Made by a program: the position numbers and the translations under genes. The notes beneath the pieces are model-generated. The model saw nothing but the letters and a program-made list of their open reading frames with translations. It was not told the origin of the DNA and searched no databases. A stretch of 23,034 bases of DNA. Origin: Jimgerdemannia flammicorona (Eukaryota; Mucoromycota; Endogonomycetes; Endogonales; Endogonaceae). Below are positions 9,925 to 18,668 of this stretch, piece after piece (the first letter of the stretch is position 1; each line of letters starts with the position of its first letter). The stretch lies in the NCBI GenBank assembly GCA_003990745.1, contig RBNI01001322.1:1-23034 (forward strand), written 5' to 3'.

Positions 9925-10926
9925 AGATAGATATGAGACTACTGATATTCCATAGTTATACTTCAAATGAGTCAATCATCATCTTTATTGATGATTTCAA
10001 GCAATACACTACTGTAAGAGGCCTGATAGTAAGATAGCAAGTAACTCTTATATCCTTCAGTCTCCAAGGACCAGTGAGAGTAGCATTCACAGCTACAACC
10101 TATGTAGGAAATAATGATAATGCTATGCTAGCAGCACAGAAGACCTGTCTCCAGGACACATACTATACAGATGAGATCAAACTCACTGAAGGATTAGCTC
10201 AATACAATATATTAAGAAATGAGTAAGGACTCAAATATATTCTACACCAGAATCCAATATCAGATAACCCTTGTAGATTATGCTGCCACTATTAGGGACC
10301 AAGTAGCAGAAGTAACCTTCATGAAAGGAATATATCCAGAGATAGCCCAGGCCATCTACTCATTATCAATAGTTCTGGATCTAACACAGAAGGTCACCTA
10401 TGCCCAGTGATACTGGATAGTCAGACACTCATAAGACCATATAATAGAGAGAGTCACTGGAGTCAGAATTGAAGCACCTAGGGCAACCAGTATAATCTCT
10501 ATTACAGTGATCAATCAAAATACACCTCAATCAAGAGCTACTAAATAACAGAGAAATAGTGATCCCATAGAGGAACTCATCAAGCAGTTCACTGAAATGA
10601 CTACCCACCTAGAAGATATGGTCAAGGAAATCAAAGAAAGAGACTGCCACCTAGTTTAGAAATTTGCTACCACCTTGGACAAAAAGAGAGGCACCTGCTA
10701 CACCTGCAGAGAAGAGGACCACTACTCATATGAATATATGAGCAAACTAAGTACAAGACATAGCCAAGCAATGCAACTTGAAATAAGGAACAAGCCAACA
10801 TCATCACCTTTGAGAAGATTGGAGAATCAGATGAAGAAGCAAAGAACTCTACAAGAGGCCACCAGAGAGATCCAAGAAGAACCCTGTGGAAAAGTAGATG
10901 GAGACCACTACAGAAAGTCAAGGTAA
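9925..10926 (+). pseudogene. Gypsy Gag with degenerate CCHC knuckle
   Basis: Gag packages the element RNA. The first legible part (9925-10215) contains FIDDFKQYTTVRG, FSLQGPVRVAF and DEIKLTEGLAQYN. After a frame change near 10215 it continues as SNIFYTRIQYQ, FMKGIYPEIAQAIYS and so on, typical of fungal Ty3/gypsy capsid. The knuckle at 10687-10728 reads CYTCREEDHYSYEY. The C-x2-C-x4-H spacing is kept, but the last Cys is Tyr and the Gly before His is lost, both explicable by G-to-A changes. The frame ends TAA at 10924-10926. Pol continues in the +1 frame, so a +1 frameshift may once have linked them, though decay makes this uncertain. Confidence 0.8.
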
Positions 10927-10944
10927 AGAAATAGATCAAGATAT

Positions 10945-11580
10945 GGAGTTAGAACAGGCTGTTTAAGATATCATCTGAGAAACCACTCCAGCTAGTGAAG
11001 GAGAAAAGAAGAAGAAGCTTTGCAAAACAAAGACCTTCAAGTATGATATCTTCAAGGATCTCAGTCAACAAAAGGTCAATGCAACCTTCAGCCAATTGGT
11101 AGAGATACCTATATTTAGTCAGCAAATGAGATATGGACTTACCAAGACAACTAAGGAGCAAGGTTGGAAGATAACTGAGGCCAACAATGTTCATGAGGAC
11201 TCAGGAGAAGAAAGTGAAGACAACTGAAAGACCTCTACCTATGCAACTTGTCAAATTGAAGATAGAGTCTTTGAGGTTATCATTGATACAGAAGCAGGAG
11301 GATGCCTCCTCAGCAAGAAAGCAGCTGACCACCTAGGTTGGGAAGTTGAAGAAGTAATCAAATTAGTATTATAATAGCAGATGATACAAGAGCCACACCT
11401 CTGGGAAAGATCGGAGATGTTCCCATCAAGTTCAGAGGAGCAACCATCCCAGTGAATGTAATTGTGACCAATGTAATCAACTATAACATCCTCATTAACA
11501 ACAAGTGGCTTCATAAAGCCAAGGCAATAATTGATCTGAATGCTCAGAAGATACAGATCATCTACTGTGGACAGAAGATA
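10945..11580 (+). pseudogene. Gypsy retropepsin-like aspartic protease
   Basis: The protease cuts Gag-Pol. A leader (KYDIFKDLSQQKVNATFSQL) precedes the active site FEVIIDTEAGGCLLSKKAA at 11270-11330. The usual D-T-G is D-T-E, a Gly-to-Glu change by one G-to-A step. After a frame change near 11370 the second half reads ADDTRATPLGKIGDVPIKFR (11377 on), the family's ADGT...LG block, and NILINNKWLHKAKAIID, corresponding to Y.ILLGN.WL. It ends around 11575. Confidence 0.85.
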
Positions 11581-11951
11581 TGAATTCCCATCAATGTCAC
11601 AAAGGAGTCCTGCCTAAGATAGAGGAAGAAGAGAGTGAATAAGAGGAAGCCTACATGGTGATAACTCAGAAAAAGAAGAAGAAAATTGGATAGATGAGTG
11701 AAGAAGACTGGTGCAAAAAGATTATAAAAGAATATGCACTACAAGGAGTCTGCCCACATGGGATCCAAATGTACTATATAGAGCATATCAATAAGTATTA
11801 CCAGTGTACTGGTAAAATCAAGGAAATCTACTACCAAAGAAGAGAGAAGGCTCTCAAGAAACAGGCAAGATAAGAAAAAAGAATAGAAGAAGAGGAGGAA
11901 GAGGATGATAAACCATCAGCTCTCCTCAAAGACAGTGATGATGAAGAGGAA
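11581..11951 (+). pseudogene. Protease-dUTPase linker with Cys/His cluster and acidic tract
   Basis: I do not recognise a family. From about 11697 the frame-0 reading is open apart from one TAA near 11871: SEEDWCKKIIKEYALQGVC, then PHGIQMYYIEHINKYYQC, then a basic segment (REKALKKQAR) and an acidic one (RIEEEEEEDDK, DSDDEEE). The Cys and His residues (C, C-x-H, H, C) could form a metal site, but no known pattern is matched. It is continuous in frame with the dUTPase, so it was probably part of the same polyprotein. Confidence 0.55.
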
Positions 11952-12386
11952 ATCAAGATCAAGATTCAGAAGATTCATTCAGATGCAGTCTTATCAGAAT
12001 ATAAGTCAGAAAAGACAGCTGGAATAGATATTGCCACAGTGGAAGAAACTATACTGGAACCCCAGACAACCACCCTACTCACAACCAGTCTGGAGATGAC
12101 TATTTCAAAAGACCATATTGGAATTCTCAAGACAAGAAGTAGTCTAGCTAGGAGCAAAATCACATTTGAAGGAGGAGTTATTGATTCTGATTATATTGAA
12201 GAAATACTACTTATTGCTAGGAACTACAATCCTACAATTCTATTTCCAATTAAGAAAAAGGACTGACTGATACAGATATTGATCTTCCAAGTTCTTCAGC
12301 CAAGGATCATAGAAGTCAAGAAGTTAGAGGAAACAGAAAGAGGAAGAAAAGGATTCAGATCTATAGGAAGAGGAGTATTTACTAGT
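11952..12386 (+). pseudogene. dUTPase (deoxyuridine triphosphatase) domain in gypsy Pol
   Basis: The enzyme hydrolyses dUTP to dUMP, which keeps uracil out of cDNA made by the element's RT. All five trimeric-dUTPase motifs can be read in frame 0: lead-in IKIQKIHSDAVLSEY and motif 1 AGIDIA (12018); the hydrophobic TTLLTTSLEMTISKDHIGIL; motif 2 TRSSLAR (12135 region); motif 3 GGVIDSDYIEEI (12171 on) with the catalytic Asp and Tyr kept; motif 4 KKKD-stop-LIQILI (12252 on), where the GDR arginine is a TGA, as expected from CGA; and motif 5 RGRKGFRSIGRG (12339-12374), keeping the uracil-stacking Phe. The domain has about 145 codons, the usual length. It lies between protease and RT. The stop and G-to-K/R changes make it inactive now. 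Confidence 0.92.
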
Positions 12387-12499
12387 ACTAAGATCACTGA
12401 GCTATAGCATAAGAAGGAGGAAACTACAAACAAGCATAGCTATATAATTGGAAATGAATTTCCACTCAAAGCAGAGCTCTAGAAAATACTGTATAATTT

Positions 12500-13350
12500 G
12501 AGGATGTCCTTGCTACAGACTTCAAGGATATTAAGGGAAAGACTCCATACTACCATTATGATGTAGATACTGGTGATACCAAACCAATTTATCAGAAGGC
12601 AAGATCTGTCCCACCAGCCTATCAAGAGTGGCTCAGAGAAGAAATCAAGCAGATGGAAGAAGCTGGTATCATCAAGGAGACCAGCAGCCCCTGGTCTTCA
12701 CCAGTTGTACTAGCTCCAAAGAAAGGAAGCAAGCCTGGAGAATTCACCCCAAGACTCTGTGTTGATTACAGAAAGCTCAACATAGTCACCAAGAAGGATC
12801 ACCAACTACTGCCACTGTCCCTGATAAATAATATCCTTATAACTCTGGAAGATGAAATACAGTACTACAGCACCTTGGATCTATATTCAAAATTCCACCA
12901 AATTGGACTCACAGAAACAGTAAGTGAGAAATAAACCTTCATCACCCCAGATGGAATCTATATCTGCTTGTGAATGCTATTTGGAATATATAATACCCCT
13001 GCAAGCTTTCAGCAAATGATGAACAAAATCTTCTACTTTGACATGAGAAGTTGGATGATAGTTTATGTGGATGATGTTATCATCTACAGCAGAACAGCCA
13101 AAGGATATCTACAGTACATTCAACAGATGATGGAGAAGCTGAGACAGCATAGTCATTACATCAAGCCCTAGAAGTGCAATTTTGTAGAAATTGAGATCAT
13201 CTATCTTGACCATATCATCAATCGAGATGGAATACATATAGACCCTTTCAAGATATAAGCAGTAGCAATATACCTGAGGCCTACTACTGTTACTGAAGCC
13301 CAAGCCTTCATGGGGCTGGCTTCATATTACCAATGATTCATCAGAGGATT
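12500..13350 (+). pseudogene. Gypsy reverse transcriptase
   Basis: RT copies the element RNA. In frame 2: EDVLATDFKD lead-in near 12502, then IKQMEEAGIIKETSSPWSSP (12645 on), LCVDYRKLN, YYSTLDLYSKFHQIGL with the first catalytic Asp, LFGIYNTPASFQQMMNKIF (12977 on) and the intact active-site box YVDDVIIYS (13066-13092). A TAA at 12932-12934 and TGA near 12971 split the otherwise well preserved palm. Connection motifs (NRDGI, FMGLASYYQ) follow to about 13350. It is out of frame with the dUTPase because of an indel near 12490. Confidence 0.93.
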
Positions 13351-13399
13351 CTTCAATATTGCAGGCTCAATCTATGAACTCAATAAGAAGAATATCAAG

Positions 13400-13860
13400 T
13401 TCCAATGGACTGGTAGGCAACAAAAAGTATTTGATGAGCTCAAGGTCAGACTGACCCAGGCACCCATCCTCAGAAGACTCAATTGGACTCAAGAATTCAT
13501 CCTGCAGACAGATGCAAGTGCTCAGGGACTAAGAGTAGTCCTAGCTTAAAAAAAAGACAAAGTAGAGTATATTATCACATATCTAAGCTGAGGAACTCAA
13601 GAAGCTGAAAAAGAATATAAATCCTATAAGTTTGAATATCTTACAGTTATCTGGGCTATGGAAAAGTTCCACTACTACCTCACTGGAAGACACTTCACTA
13701 TTCAGACAGATCATACAGCCCTTACTTGACTACTGACCACTGGACAATTCAAAGGAATCTATGCCAGATAGATCATAAAGTTGCAAGCATATGATGTAAC
13801 CATTGTGCACCACTCAGGAAGAATCAATGCCAATGTAGATATCCTCTCATAGATACCCTG
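13400..13860 (+). pseudogene. Gypsy RNase H
   Basis: RNase H degrades the RNA strand of the hybrid. In frame 2: LTQAPIL lead-in, FILQTDASAQGLRVVLA (13496 on) with the first catalytic Asp, EAEKEYKSYKFEYLTVIWAM with the catalytic Glu, YYLTGRHFTIQTDHTAL (13672 on) with the next Asp, and the tail RINANVDILS near 13825-13850. The stops (TAA 13547 region, TGA) are single-transition changes. A frame change separates it from the integrase near 13860-13880. Confidence 0.9.
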
Positions 13861-13880
13861 AAGGACCTCCAACTAGCAAA

Positions 13881-15077
13881 TCAATCATGAATAAGGAGCT
13901 CTACTACAGAATTATCACCTACCTGAGACAGCAAAAGATGCCCCAATATCTAGAAGAATAAATATAAAGAATTATCAACAGAATATGGAAACAATTTGAA
14001 ACTGATGGAGAAATATTAAAGAAAGAAAAACTACTAGTTATACCAAAACACAAAAAGGAGCAAGTAATGAAATCAGTATATGAACTTAGCCATCTAGGAG
14101 GAATAAATATATATAATAAAGCAAGAAGAACAATATAGTGGCCAGGAATGGAGGAAGATATCAGACAATTTGTCAAGACCTGTGACAAATGCCAGAAGCA
14201 GAAATAAGATCAATAAAACCAAGCCCCAGGATTAGCACACATAGAAACAGTATCATTTGCCCACATTGCAATAGATGTGATTGGTCCTCTACCTTTGACT
14301 TTGACTGACAACCAAAATATCATTATCATCATAGATCTTTTCATGAAATGGATAGAGGCAGGACCCCTCAAGGAAGCCAATGCACAGTCAATTGCTGATT
14401 TCTTTCATGAAGAAATTATCTGCTGGTTTAAGACTCCAACACAAGTAACCACAGATAGAGGAACAGAATTCATGAACCAGTTCTTTGAGATTCTCTACAA
14501 GAAGTACAAGATCCAGTACATTTGGACCACAGCATACCATCCTCAAGGAAATAGACAGATAGAAAGAACTAACAAGATCCTCAAGAATGATATTGCCAAG
14601 ATCTGCAATAACCATGAAAACTGGGATCACTATCTGCTAATAGCATTATCTGCTCTCTGGGATATTTGATTACAAAGCACCCATTTCATCCCTAGGGAAA
14701 TGCTATTTAGAGAAAAAGGTTCTTAAGAAACCCTATTGTCTAATAGAGATGCTATATGGAAACATATAGATGGAGAAATATGGAGACTATACCATATCAG
14801 GAAGAAGGCTGAGGATTACATAACCAAGGTGCAGGCACTACAATAGAATAATGTGGAAAAGATTCACAAGCCCCTGGAGATTATCAAGATAGAAGACAAG
14901 GTTCTGGTGTATCAGAATATAGTAGAAGCTTAATAGTCATAAAAACTAGAGCCCAAGTGGGAAGGACCTTACCTCATGCAAGATATAAAAGAAACTACCT
15001 TTTGGTTATGAAAACTCTCAGGCACAATCATCCCCACTATCATCCACTGAAACTAACTTAAGAAGTATCATGGCTAA
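13881..15077 (+). pseudogene. Gypsy integrase
   Basis: Integrase inserts the cDNA. In frame 0: an HHCC zinc domain (ELSHLGGINIYNKARRTI at 14083-14136, with FVKTCDKCQKQK near 14170-14205), then the core with the full D-D-E triad: IDVIGPLPL (14271 on), TTDRGTEFMNQF (14449 on) and YHPQGNRQIERTNKIL (14535 on). The C-terminal part has KVLVYQNI, LEPKWEGPYLMQ and LSGTIIPTIIH. The frame ends KKYHG-TAA at 15075-15077, overlapping the ATG of the next ORF. The 14277-14669 stretch is fully open. No chromodomain follows. Confidence 0.92.
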
Positions 15078-15480
15078 CTAACAGAATATTGCTATAGCCC
15101 TCAAGATCATCAGTGCAGTACAGTGAGCCATAGAAAGACAATGATATACTACTGAGCTACTGGTTATGGAAGAATCCTTTGACAGTATACAGAGCATAGT
15201 CCAGACACACCTATTATAAATCTCACACTTCAAGATCTATCAGAACTGAACTGAGTTTCAAGAATACTTCAAGTTGGGACAGCTACTGAACTCGCAGCCA
15301 GACATGGGAAAAGAAGACTGGATTAGAGAGTGTCAGCTCTCTTATACACAGATTACAGCTACCAAACAAGTCAACAAGATATTCAAGGATAATGAGCCTG
15401 CTCTAGCCCATCTTTACAGAGTAGTTCCAGGAGACTTCAAATATATCAAGAGACAATACTGGGAGTATGTAATGATGTAG
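15070..15480 (+). pseudogene. Extra ORF (ORF3) between integrase and 3' LTR, unknown function
   Basis: I do not recognise a family. An ATG at 15070 overlaps the integrase stop (ATGGCTAA) in the +1 frame. The first half has five in-frame stops (15079, 15115, 15130, and near 15217 and 15250), each one transition from Gln, Arg or Trp. The second half, 15262-15477, is open: FKLGQLLNSQPDMGKEDWIR, then ECQLSYTQITATKQVNKIF, NEPALAHLYRVVPGDFKYIK and YWEYVMM. If the TAG at 15478 was CAG, the frame would run on to about 15573 at the LTR edge. No signal peptide or membrane segment is visible, so it is not an obvious envelope gene. The protein looks soluble and mixed-charge. Confidence 0.6.
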
Positions 15481-15555
15481 ATTGAACAGTATAAGGAGAT
15501 ACAAATTGTAGAAACTTGGAAGTTTGAATAGGATATTTTAGGGACAAATTATCTA

Positions 15556-15568
15556 TTCAGAAGGAAGT
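15556..15568 (+). promoter_or_regulatory. Candidate polypurine tract
   Basis: TTCAGAAGGAAGT immediately precedes the 3' LTR. The purine run AGAAGGAAG is in the expected place for plus-strand priming. Confidence 0.55.
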
Positions 15569-16029
15569 TGTGATGATTGATCTGAATTAGGAACATGAAT
15601 CAGAGGAATTAGAGATTTGATTACAGTACCTAAACCCAATTCCCAATATAGTGTAGCCTTATAAATAGTAGTTATTGTTGTTTCACAACTGTTAAAGTTT
15701 TCATAAATGTAAACTCTTTACAAATATTAAAGATTTCACAAATATTGAAAGATTCAATACTTGCAAAAAGTGTCTCATAATATAGTCATAACTTAGTCAC
15801 CTTATAGCTAGCAAACTTGTATAAATAACCCAGTATCTTAGAGTGAATAAACCTCATATCAAAATAGTTCAAAGCAAAGAGAAAGCAAAGAAACTAGTAA
15901 ACCTGTGGGCAGATATACTTCGAACTCACCCACCCCTGTATTTGAGAACTCTGTAGAGTTAAAGAAGATCAAGTTTTCAAGATATAGAAATCTGATATAC
16001 TTCTAAGATTAAGTATCCACTATATTAAA
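15569..16029 (+). repeat. 3' LTR of the dUTPase gypsy element
   Basis: It starts TGTGATGATTGATCTG and ends CTATATTAAA. It aligns with 9357-9818 over its full length. TATAAATA is at 15820-15827. The differences from the 5' copy run both ways (C/T and G/A), so both LTRs have been mutated independently. Confidence 0.9.
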
Positions 16030-16033
16030 ACAT
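16030..16033. repeat. Target-site duplication of the gypsy element, right copy
   Basis: ACAT, matching 9353-9356 on the left flank. A 5-bp duplication with one mismatch (TACAT/AACAT) is also possible. Joining the flanks at this site gives copia frame continuity. Confidence 0.7.
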
Positions 16034-16990
16034 ATATACTAAATATAAATTCTCAGGAATAGTATATTTAGGAATTTGGGTTGATAATATCATTCTGATT
16101 AGGATGACAAGTGAGATTAACAATATAAAGATAATACTATACTAGGAGTTCAAGATGACAGATATGAGTATACTATATATCTATTATAAGTCACATATAT
16201 TTAGACTATACTTAAATAATTTAGCATGAGTGAATATAAACCTGTTAGAATACCCACAGAGATATATATAAGGCTAAAAAGTCCAATACTATATCTGAAG
16301 ATAATGATATCCTTTATTGATAAGCTGTGGAATCTCTCATATATCTTATGCTTAGAGTAAGATCTAATATATTATATATAGTCAGTAAAGTGATACAGTA
16401 CTCATCTTGCTATAATAATTCATACTGAATGGCAATCAGGTATATACATCTTCAGATATAGCATACTATATGCTATATTTAAGTAATGATAATAGATTAA
16501 GTGGGAGTACTATAAAGTTATTTAGTGTATATGAAACAGACTGAGTAGGAGATATTGATGATCAGTACTCTACAACTGAAAACCTCTTTAAAATTAGTGA
16601 AAAATGAGATATTTTATAGTAGTAATGTCATCTATATAAGCAGAGTATCAAGTATTATCTATAGTAACAAAGGAAGCTATATGCTTCAGGAACTACTAAA
16701 GAAGTTAGAATATGATCAATAGTACTTTATGCTACTCCAATAAGACAATCAGTCTATAATTGCTATGGCAAAGAACTCTATATATTATGCCAGAATAAAG
16801 CACATTGATATACAGTATCATTTTATTTGAGAATATATAAAAAATATTACTATATATCTGAAATACACTCTAACAGAGTATATGATGATAGATTTATTAA
16901 CTAAAGCTCTTCTAAAGGCAAAGTTTGACTTATATATATAAGGAATAAGACTTATAATAGACAACTCTATACCAATGGAAACTATATATC
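16034..16990 (+). pseudogene. Copia RT 3' part and RNase H
   Basis: This continues directly from 9356. The joined frame gives DLYI-YTKYK and then GIWVDNIILI (near 16080), the copia YVDD box with Tyr-to-Trp and Asp-to-Asn changes, so the active site is lost. RNase H-region motifs follow: SYLMLRVRSNILYIVSKVIQYSS-like text near 16330-16420, DNQSIIAMAKNSIYYARIKH (16750 on), IDIQYHFI, and the end motif LLTKALLKAKFDLY near 16895-16935, equivalent to ILTKALPK.KF. Stops and frame changes are common. Confidence 0.88.
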
Positions 16991-17070
16991 AATAATTAAT
17001 ATTTAAGTATTTTGATAGAGATTATATGACTTTTTAGGCTTCTAAAAGTCTTCTACTATATCTTATATAT

Positions 17071-17206
17071 TGTAATATGTCTGGCTCAATGGAGGCAAAT
17101 TATAAGGTTGGGAGTTGGTATAGTTTGGCTTGAGCCCTCAGATACTTTGTCAAAAAGTAACAAAATGTTCTAAGATTCCTGAGATCCTTGGTATTTAGTG
17201 ATATAA
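17071..17206 (+). repeat. Inverted repeat unit X, copy 1 (possible LTR start)
   Basis: It begins TGTAATATGTCTGGCTCAAT and is homologous to the complement of 22889-23025, diverging after TTTAGTGATATA. Most differences between the copies are transitions. Homology starts exactly at a TG, as an LTR would. It also carries GGCTCAA (17083) and TTGAGCC (17128 region) as inverted arms about 40 bases apart in both copies. It follows the copia end by about 80 bp and could be its 3' LTR, or an LTR of another family. Confidence 0.6.
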
Positions 17207-17319
17207 TAGTTAATCTGGATACAGTAGTAGTTCCTCTGTTTGCATAGCAGTTGATTTATGCAGATTTCCTTATTGAGATAGTTCTCTGGATATAGTGGCA
17301 ATTTGTGTGTAAATGGGTT

Positions 17320-17530
17320 TCCTTCTTGAGTTAACTGGGAATTGGTAGAATTTTGTATGTAGTATGATGATCTCTGTGTATAATAGTCTGAAAACTTAGT
17401 AGTTCTCCTTATATGATTTCTGCATGATGATCTCTTGTATAGTATGAGGATCTCTATGTAGTGTGACGGGTTCCTTATGTATGACGGTCTGGCAATTCAG
17501 CAGTTTTCCTTCTTGAGTGATGATCTCCAA
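17320..17530 (+). repeat. Dispersed short-word repeats
   Basis: TTCCTTCTTGAG occurs near 17320 and 17505. GATGATCTC occurs near 17368, 17427 and 17518, with the variant GAGGATCTC near 17446. Spacing of ~55-90 bp suggests a degraded tandem repeat. Confidence 0.5.
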
Positions 17531-17610
17531 AAGTATGCAATTTCAGACAGATGATTTGATTTGGTGTGGCTTCTCTGAAATGGCAGCTTACTGGAAATTA
17601 TACTGGCAGT

Positions 17611-17748
17611 GGATTCTTCCTGAATCAGTGGGCTTCTGGGAATAATAACTCAGATAGTACAGATTCTCCTGAATCAGGGTTACTGAGAACAAATGAATAA
17701 CTCAGATGTTGTGAATTCTTCCTGAATTGGTGGGCTCTTCTGGGAAAG
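17611..17748 (+). repeat. Degenerate tandem repeat, ~50-bp unit, three copies
   Basis: Units start at 17611, 17661 and 17712 with GATTCTTCCTGAATCAG-type text, followed by GGGCTTCTGGGAA and AATAACTCAGAT. The third copy is partial. Confidence 0.75.
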
Positions 17749-18200
17749 GTTCTCTTCTTGGCAAAGTTACATCAAAGACTGGCTTTGTTTGTATGAACAA
17801 ATCACTGTAAAGTTGCATCAGATAGACTGGCTTATGGCAAGAAAGGCTGGCTCTCTGGGAATGTAGTAAATAACTCAAAAAGATAGCAAAGTTCTTCAGG
17901 CTTATCTAGTAAGTTAACCAAGGCTTTGTATTAGAAAGTGGACCAGAGTGGGAAAGGGACAAGACTCACAATCTCCTAGTAGTGGCTATAGAGCAGATAT
18001 TTTTCATAGGTATTGCAATTCTTCCTAGATCAAGTGACTTTTGGCAGGCATATCTCTCAAAGTATAGTAGGCAGACTTGTCTTTTGCTTTGTATTTCAGA
18101 ACTGAGATTTATTCACTTTGTCTTTGGGATATTTTATACATTGTAGTTACTATCTGATTGCTATATGGCTAACTATAGATTTGCTACTTATGGTAAGTTG

Positions 18201-18257
18201 TGTAGGTCCAGTACAAGTGTGCAGGTCCAGCATAGGTATACAGATCCTGCACAGATA
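18201..18257 (+). repeat. Degenerate tandem repeat, ~19-bp unit, three copies
   Basis: TGTAGGTCCAGTACAAG, TGCAGGTCCAGCATAGG and TACAGATCCTGCACAGA follow one another at 19-20 bp spacing. Confidence 0.7.
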
Positions 18258-18382
18258 TACCTTATCTGGTAGTCTGACTATTTGTACAGTTTTCTGCAGA
18301 AATAGTTGCTGTATCTGGTTACTATGCTATGTGTTCATATCATCTGGCTAAGTTACTAATTGTTCATATGATATGTTTGGTT

Positions 18383-18642
18383 TGTTATAATATATATATA
18401 TCTCTATATTTCTATATATCTTATATATATTTCTCTAATATTTTTTTATTCTGAATCTATATTATCAGTCTTTTACTATATTCTTAACCTATTTTCATAC
18501 TTATAAGTAGGGAATTTCAATCTTTTCTAATTATCTAGATAGCATTCAGTTAGTTATATTTAGTTAGTCTTATATATATATATTTCTATATTCTGCAATA
18601 TATCTCATTAAGTGGGAGGATTGAAATATCTTATTTATAGCA
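18383..18642 (-). repeat. Possible LTR of the minus-strand copia relic
   Basis: On the minus strand the segment runs TGCTATAAATAAG ... TATTATAACA, with TG/CA termini. It includes TTTCAATCCTCCCACTT, reminiscent of copia LTR starts, and GATTGAAATTCCC in its interior. It sits directly downstream of the copia relic at 18669. No second copy and no target duplication is visible, so this is tentative. Confidence 0.3.
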
Positions 18643-18668
18643 ACTTAATATATAGTAGTATAGTCTGA

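Larger units (their letters stand above)
9357..16029 (+). mobile_element. Ty3/gypsy (Metaviridae) element with dUTPase and an extra 3' ORF
   Basis: A complete 6.67-kb element bounded by ~462-bp LTRs and flanked by ACAT (9353-9356 and 16030-16033), inserted in the copia RT. Domain order is gag with CCHC, aspartic protease, linker, dUTPase, RT, RNase H, integrase, extra ORF. Integrase after RNase H defines gypsy type. Frames change along pol (2, 1, 0, 2, 0), so indels or frameshifts have accumulated, and stops are frequent. The LTRs differ at roughly fifty positions, nearly all transitions. No chromodomain is seen after the integrase, unlike the minus-strand gypsy element at 19740-22890. Confidence 0.92.
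5800..17060 (+). mobile_element. Ty1/copia retrotransposon, heavily mutated, split by two later insertions
   Basis: Domains run in copia order: gag, protease, integrase, RT, RNase H, with integrase before RT, which separates copia from gypsy. The RT is interrupted at 9041-9200 by a LINE tail and at 9357-16029 by a gypsy element. Taking out both insertions with one copy of each target duplication brings the RT upstream of 9040, the middle piece and the piece from 16034 back into one reading frame. CpG is virtually absent. Several frame changes between domains and stops every 20-40 codons make it non-functional. The 5' LTR is not visible. The 3' LTR may start at 17071, but this is unproven because no clear polypurine tract precedes it. 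Confidence 0.88.
17207..18382. other. Gene-free region with degenerate repeats
   Basis: About 1.2 kb with no domain recognisable on either strand. It contains repeated GATGATCTC-type and TTCCTTCTTGAG words (17320-17530), a ~50-bp tandem array (17611-17748), a related pair GTTRCATCA...GACTGGCTT (17767, 17814 regions), and a ~19-bp tandem array (18201-18257). It could be the body of a long LTR beginning at 17071, or decayed non-coding element sequence. Two of the region's few CpGs are at 17468 and 17486. Confidence 0.5.

Noticed and set aside
199..16990. Reassigned stop codons or programmed readthrough throughout the elements
   Set aside because: TAA, TAG and TGA all occur, at sites whose family consensus is variously Gln, Arg or Trp. 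This fits mutation, not a consistent recoding.
17071..17140. tRNA-like or SINE-like A box/B box in unit X (TGGCTCAATGGAGG, GGTTGGGAGTT)
   Set aside because: The two boxes are only about 10 bases apart and the B box lacks the TTCGA core. No cloverleaf can be drawn.
17611..18257. CRISPR-like array
   Set aside because: Units are degenerate and directly adjacent without unique spacers, and the context is eukaryotic repeats.
18118..18351. 77-codon hydrophobic plus-strand open frame
   Set aside because: It spans the 19-bp tandem array in a gene-free region, is Cys/Leu/Ile-rich from T-rich sequence, and has no family pattern or neighbouring exon signal.
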